A stretch of DNA of 45,736 bases. Origin: a virus. This document shows positions 42,080 to 45,736 of this stretch, one piece after another. Each line of letters opens with the position of its first letter. Within the stretch, counting starts at the first letter, position 1. The stretch lies in the IMG/VR virus record IMGVR_UViG_3300047557_004297, positions 1 through 45,736 of that record; one strand, written 5' to 3'. Under the pieces are notes generated by a model. That model saw only the letters and a list, made by a program, of their open reading frames with translations, was not told where the DNA came from and ran no database searches. Made by a program: the position numbers and the translations under genes.

Positions 42080-43342
42080 ATGAAATTAAAAAATCCAATT
42101 GATTTAGTGACACCATTTCGTTTCGATTTGGTCATCAAATACATGTATGCAAATTCAATTTTAAAAGGATATCAAACCGATTATTTTAAAAGAGTATACA
42201 AAGACCATTTAAGAGTTTGGAATGGTTTTAAAGAATATGATAACCCCAATAAAAATAGTTTCGAAGCATTTGACCAAGAGTTTCAAAACATTATCAACTC
42301 AATAAAGACGGAAGGTTTTGACTCAAAGATTTCTGAAGTCCCAATCCTCGAAGACAAGTTTATTGTTAACGGTGCTCACCGAGTTGCCGCGGCACTAGCC
42401 CTAAAAAAAGATGTCGCAGTTAAACCATCAACATCTCCCCAAGATGGACAAAAAGATTGTTCTTGGATTAACCTTTTCAAAGGTTTAGGATTGTCAGAAA
42501 AAATTTGTGACCAAGTCGCAATTGAATATGCTAAGTTGAAAAAAAATACCTATGTGGTGACGTTGTTTCCAACCGCTAGGGGAGAATACCAAAAGGCGAT
42601 TGATGTAATCAACAAATACGGAAACATCATCTACTTCAAAAGATTAGATTTAAAAAAACATGCTCCACTTAATCTTATGAGGGAGTTGTACGTGGGAGAA
42701 GCGTGGGCAGGAGGTCCTGAAAACAATTGGGTAGGGTTCCGTCAAAAACAATCTCTATGTTATACCAATGACTCACCTACTTACGCTTTCTTAGTTGAAC
42801 TTGATAAGATGGAAATAGGAAGAACCATCAAAAATGAGATTAGAGACATTTTTCAGGTGTCAAACCACTCAGTACATATTAACGACACTCACGAACAAAC
42901 TGTGAGGATTGCAAAGTGTTTATTTAACGAAAATAGTGTTCACCACTTGACTCACACCCCACCAGTAAACTTTACAAAGTTTCAGGATTGTTTGAACCGA
43001 TTCAAAAAGTTTATTGTTGATAATGGTTTGGATTTAGATGACTATGCGGTAACCGCTAGTTCTGTGTTGTCAATCTATGGACTTCGTGAAGGTCAAGATT
43101 TGGATTACCTCCACCATGAGTTGAAACTTGTATTCGACCCTTACGACTTGATTCATTCACACAACCAATATGGAATAGGTCGTTACGACTTACCCTATGA
43201 TGAGATTATCTACAATCCTGAATTCCATTTTTACTCTCAGGGAGTGAAGTTTGTATCCCCAAGAATTGTAAGGGCACTTAAGTCTAAAAGGGGGGAACCT
43301 AAAGACATCACTGATGTAAAATTGATTGATACTATCCTATGA
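42080..43342 (+). CDS. ParB-like plus nucleotidyltransferase-like protein
   Basis: The 420-residue protein has at about residues 86-115 a ParB/sulfiredoxin-like segment (EVPILEDKFIVNGAHRVAAA): the 'hydrophobic-NG-x-HR-hydrophobic-AA' pattern, which in relatives binds or hydrolyses nucleotides. A later stretch, about 323-345 (TASSVLSIYGLREGQDLDYL), resembles the 'GS-x-x-x-YG-x-R-x-x-x-D-hydrophobic-D' core of minimal nucleotidyltransferases. The pairing suggests nucleotide-sugar handling or regulation. Both calls are motif-level. It lies between a GT2 and a GT10-like gene, with an ATGA overlap to the latter. Confidence 0.6.
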   Translation: MKLKNPIDLVTPFRFDLVIKYMYANSILKGYQTDYFKRVYKDHLRVWNGFKEYDNPNKNSFEAFDQEFQNIINSIKTEGFDSKISEVPILEDKFIVNGAHRVAAALALKKDVAVKPSTSPQDGQKDCSWINLFKGLGLSEKICDQVAIEYAKLKKNTYVVTLFPTARGEYQKAIDVINKYGNIIYFKRLDLKKHAPLNLMRELYVGEAWAGGPENNWVGFRQKQSLCYTNDSPTYAFLVELDKMEIGRTIKNEIRDIFQVSNHSVHINDTHEQTVRIAKCLFNENSVHHLTHTPPVNFTKFQDCLNRFKKFIVDNGLDLDDYAVTASSVLSIYGLREGQDLDYLHHELKLVFDPYDLIHSHNQYGIGRYDLPYDEIIYNPEFHFYSQGVKFVSPRIVRALKSKRGEPKDITDVKLIDTIL

Positions 43343-44223
43343 GAAAGTTTTATTTTGCACCCACCCCTTGGTCCTCATCCCAACAAGTCTTTGAAGATTA
43401 TCGATTTCAAACTCCAAATAACTTAGGTATTTGGGAGGATATTCAAGCAACCACAAACATCGATGAGGCGGAGTTTTTGGTCATCCAAGATGAGTGTTAT
43501 GATGTTGCAGTCATCAATAAATTCCCACCCCAAAAGAGGTTGTATTTCAATAGGGAGGCTTTATCGACCCATTTGAAAGGGAAATACCCTTCATCGGAAT
43601 ACAATAGATTTAGTTATTGGGATGGTACAGGATATCTCCCCCTCAGGTGGTGGTATGGGTCAACTAAATCCGCATCATCTCAAGGATACGGTGGTATTTC
43701 GATGGATTATGACGAATTAATCAATCTTCAACCACAACAAAAAACAAAAAATTTGTGTTGTGTATTATCAAACAAAGAGATGACTGAAGGTCATAAAATT
43801 AGAAAAAATTTTACTAAATCTTTTTTACAAAAATATTCTTTTGATTTATTTGGTTCTGTAGAATTCAAAAATTCCGAATTGAGAGACAACGATAAAATGT
43901 CAAATCTTATGGAATACAAATACTGTTTAGGTTTTGACAACCAAGATTTCATTAAGGATTTTTTCGGAACTCAATGTACAGATACTATTTTAGCTTGGAC
44001 AGTTCCTATTTTTTGGTGTGGACAAGATTTATCGAAATATCTTCCTGAGGGTTCATTCATTCAATTCAACGCTAGAGATTTGAACGAGATTGATAGAATT
44101 ATTGATATTATTGAAAATGATGATTATCAGTCAAGAATCCCAGCACTTAAAGAAGCAAGAGAGTATTTACTTAACCAACATAATTTTTTCCCAACTATAA
44201 AAAAAATAATTGATAATGCCTGA
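43339..44223 (+). CDS. GT10-like glycosyltransferase (second copy)
   Basis: The 294-residue protein resembles the GT10 enzyme of the first cluster in layout: NLCCVLSNKEMTEGHKIRKNF, then MEYKYCLGFDNQDFIKDFF and TDTILAWTVPIFWCGQDL at about 190-235. These correspond to the GDP-fucose binding region, but the consensus 'FENS' is replaced by FDNQ and 'TEK' by a different triplet, so specificity may differ. It overlaps neighbours at both ends, by four bases and by eight bases. Confidence 0.75.
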   Translation: MRKFYFAPTPWSSSQQVFEDYRFQTPNNLGIWEDIQATTNIDEAEFLVIQDECYDVAVINKFPPQKRLYFNREALSTHLKGKYPSSEYNRFSYWDGTGYLPLRWWYGSTKSASSQGYGGISMDYDELINLQPQQKTKNLCCVLSNKEMTEGHKIRKNFTKSFLQKYSFDLFGSVEFKNSELRDNDKMSNLMEYKYCLGFDNQDFIKDFFGTQCTDTILAWTVPIFWCGQDLSKYLPEGSFIQFNARDLNEIDRIIDIIENDDYQSRIPALKEAREYLLNQHNFFPTIKKIIDNA

Positions 44224-45031
44224 ACTAAACGTATACATTCCCACTTGTGATGCCAACATATTTGTTGTCAAATATTTCCAATATTTTTTTAACAAGTATT
44301 GGGGAAAACACATGAAGGTAAAAATTTTAGGCTTCAATCCGCCTGATTTTGAACTTGATGATAATTTCGAATTTATTTCTATGGGTTCTGAACAAGTTGG
44401 TGGAGCCAAAGGATGGACAAATCATTTGTTGGATTTTTTCGAAACAATTGAAGATGAGTATTTCGTATTCGGTTTAGATGATTTTATGATTTCACGTCCT
44501 GTTGATTTGGAACTTTTCGAAACCTGTAAGGAACTTTTGTGTGATGAAATTGGACGTATCGATTTACAACCTTCTCTTCAATACGCAAGAAGAAAAGAGC
44601 AAGTAAATTTTTACACCGAAAAGAATGGAGTTCAATTTTTATCGTTGAGGTCCCCACGACCTGGTGGGTCTGATTACCACATTGCCTCGGCATTTTCTAT
44701 TTGGAACAAAAAGTGGTTCCTCAAAAATATGAAAAGAAATTGGTCCCCATGGGATTGGGAACTCACTGGTAGTTCGAGTCTACAGGGTGGTGATTCAGAA
44801 CCCAAAGTAATTGGTTCAGTTGATAGGTGGACCATTAAAAAACTTGAAGTACTCAGTTCAAGATGGGGTGATTTGATTAATATCAGAGGAATTAGAAAAG
44901 AAGATGTTGAAGAAATGAAAAAATTATCAAAACCTACCGATAGAATTAAAAATTTTATTCCCATTATGGACAATCAGTGGTATTATTCAGTACCGAATGG
45001 AGATTGGGAATCCACAATTTTTGGTGATTAA
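44216..45031 (+). CDS. Probable GT-A-like glycosyltransferase
   Basis: The 271-residue protein (ATG 44216; a TTG six bases upstream is less likely) starts with LNVYIPTCDANIFVVKYFQY and has an acidic motif EYFVFGLDDFMISRPVD (about 80-96) that fits a DxD/DD metal site. ASAFSIWNKKWFLK and WDWELTG follow, the latter resembling the acceptor-side W-x-x-E pattern. No exact family is recognised. Function is inferred from these motifs and cluster position. Confidence 0.68.
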   Translation: MPELNVYIPTCDANIFVVKYFQYFFNKYWGKHMKVKILGFNPPDFELDDNFEFISMGSEQVGGAKGWTNHLLDFFETIEDEYFVFGLDDFMISRPVDLELFETCKELLCDEIGRIDLQPSLQYARRKEQVNFYTEKNGVQFLSLRSPRPGGSDYHIASAFSIWNKKWFLKNMKRNWSPWDWELTGSSSLQGGDSEPKVIGSVDRWTIKKLEVLSSRWGDLINIRGIRKEDVEEMKKLSKPTDRIKNFIPIMDNQWYYSVPNGDWESTIFGD

Positions 45032-45036
45032 AAATT

Positions 45037-45736
45037 ATGAATATGACAAAATACAATTTAAAAAACAAACTTGTTTTAGTTACCGGAGGTACCGGTTTCT
45101 TAGGTAAACCACTTATCAAATACTTACTTGGTCTCGGTGCCAAGGTTAGAACCATCGCACGTAACGAGGGTAAACTAATTGAACTAAAACAAATGTACCC
45201 TGAAGTTGAAATTCTTACGGGTGATATTTCTGACCAATTTGAAGCACGACAAGCAATGAAAGGTGTGTCTGCGGTTTTTCACTTGGCAGCATCAAAACAC
45301 GTTGGTTTAGCAGAAAAACAAGTTAGAGAATGTATCAAGGCAAATACCATCGGAACCATGAATTTGTTGGATTGTTCTATGGATGAAAACTTAGAATTTT
45401 TCATTAGTATTTCCACCGACAAAGCGGCTCAAGTAGTAGGTGTTTACGGAGCAAGTAAACTTCTCATGGAAAGACTCCACAACCAATATCAACAACTCAA
45501 TCCTTCGTGTGATTACCGAATTGTAAGATACGGTAATGTTTTATACTCAACGGGTTCTGTTTTGTGTAAATGGAAGGATTTAATCGAACAAGACAAAGCG
45601 GTCACAGTGACTGAACCTAAAGCAACTCGATTCTTTTGGACTGTAGACCAAGCAATCGATTTAATCTTCAATTGTTTGGAAAATTGTAATGACACAACAC
45701 CATATGTACCCGACATGAAATCAATGAGTATTGAAA
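45037..45736 (+). CDS. CapD/PseB-type NDP-sugar 4,6-dehydratase (partial)
   Basis: The frame starts at ATG 45037 and runs off the right edge after 233 codons. VLVTGGTGFLGKPLIKYLL (about 14-32) is the NAD(P)-binding G-G-T-G-F-L-G motif. FHLAASKHVGLAE and the SISTDKAAQVVGVYGASK segment (about 125-142, with STDKA and the Y-x-x-x-K pair) mark UDP-GlcNAc inverting 4,6-dehydratases/CapD-like enzymes. These make 4-keto-6-deoxy sugars, precursors of pseudaminic acid, FucNAc or QuiNAc. It suggests the phage makes its own unusual sugar nucleotide. The C-terminal third lies outside the window. Confidence 0.9.
   Translation, partial: MNMTKYNLKNKLVLVTGGTGFLGKPLIKYLLGLGAKVRTIARNEGKLIELKQMYPEVEILTGDISDQFEARQAMKGVSAVFHLAASKHVGLAEKQVRECIKANTIGTMNLLDCSMDENLEFFISISTDKAAQVVGVYGASKLLMERLHNQYQQLNPSCDYRIVRYGNVLYSTGSVLCKWKDLIEQDKAVTVTEPKATRFFWTVDQAIDLIFNCLENCNDTTPYVPDMKSMSIE

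Noticed and set aside
1-45736. tRNA genes, rRNA, insertion sequences or integrase/attachment sites
   Set aside because: Reading both strands I saw no cloverleaf with anticodon stem, transposase motif or terminal inverted repeats with target duplications. A tRNAscan run would settle the tRNA point.

Overview
The window reads as a gene-dense stretch of a large T4-like (contractile-tailed) bacteriophage genome with no recognisable host chromosome genes. Seen directly: a tail tube protein (gp19-like), a contractile tail sheath (gp18-like), neck/tail-completion proteins (gp13-, gp14- and gp15-like), a family B replicative DNA polymerase (gp43-like), an SNF2-type helicase and a dUTPase. The DNA is AT-rich, genes abut or overlap (ATGA, TGATG, TAATG junctions), and no intergenic gap exceeds about 110 bases. 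Start codons mostly lack Shine-Dalgarno sequences and have A-rich leaders. That pattern, with TTG/TTTG-N20-21-TAnnTTT promoters at two genes, suggests a Bacteroidota host (inference).

Layout. (1) 1-6.7 kb, minus strand: neck/tail block in T4 order (14, 15, 18, 19) plus a HAD-like protein, with two hairpin terminators. (2) 6.7-11.9 kb, plus strand: a small SET-domain protein coupled to an SNF2 helicase, a superoxide dismutase fused to an extra C-terminal domain, the gp13-like neck protein and a small unknown protein. (3) 11.9-15.5 kb, minus strand: an HsdS-like small protein, DNA polymerase and a BppU-like baseplate protein. (4) 15.5-23.0 kb, minus strand: eight tightly coupled glycan-modifying genes (HtrL/YibB-glycosyltransferase fusion, two methyltransferases, GT10, GT-A, GT-B, sulfotransferase, GT60-like). 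(5) 23.0-34.1 kb, minus strand: four large fibre-like proteins: three with Thr/Pro/Ser mucin-like linkers and one with a collagen-like stalk. (6) 34.1-36.7 kb, plus strand: five small unknown or structural genes, one WYL-like. (7) 36.8-45.7 kb, plus strand: a second glycan operon (GT4, GT2-GT4 fusion, GT2, GT10, a ParB/nucleotidyltransferase-like protein, a CapD/PseB-type dehydratase cut by the window end) interleaved with a DnaQ-like exonuclease, dUTPase and a HAD phosphatase.

Two signals stand out. First, an octamer TATTTAT(A/C/T) lies 3-34 bases before eleven genes on both strands, always in gene orientation. It is the reverse complement of the T4 late promoter TATAAATA and is probably this phage's late promoter. 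Second, mucin-like fibres are flanked by about a dozen glycosyltransferases plus sulfo- and methyltransferases. This suggests a phage-encoded system that builds a sulfated, methylated, fucose-type glycan coat, perhaps on the virion's own fibres.
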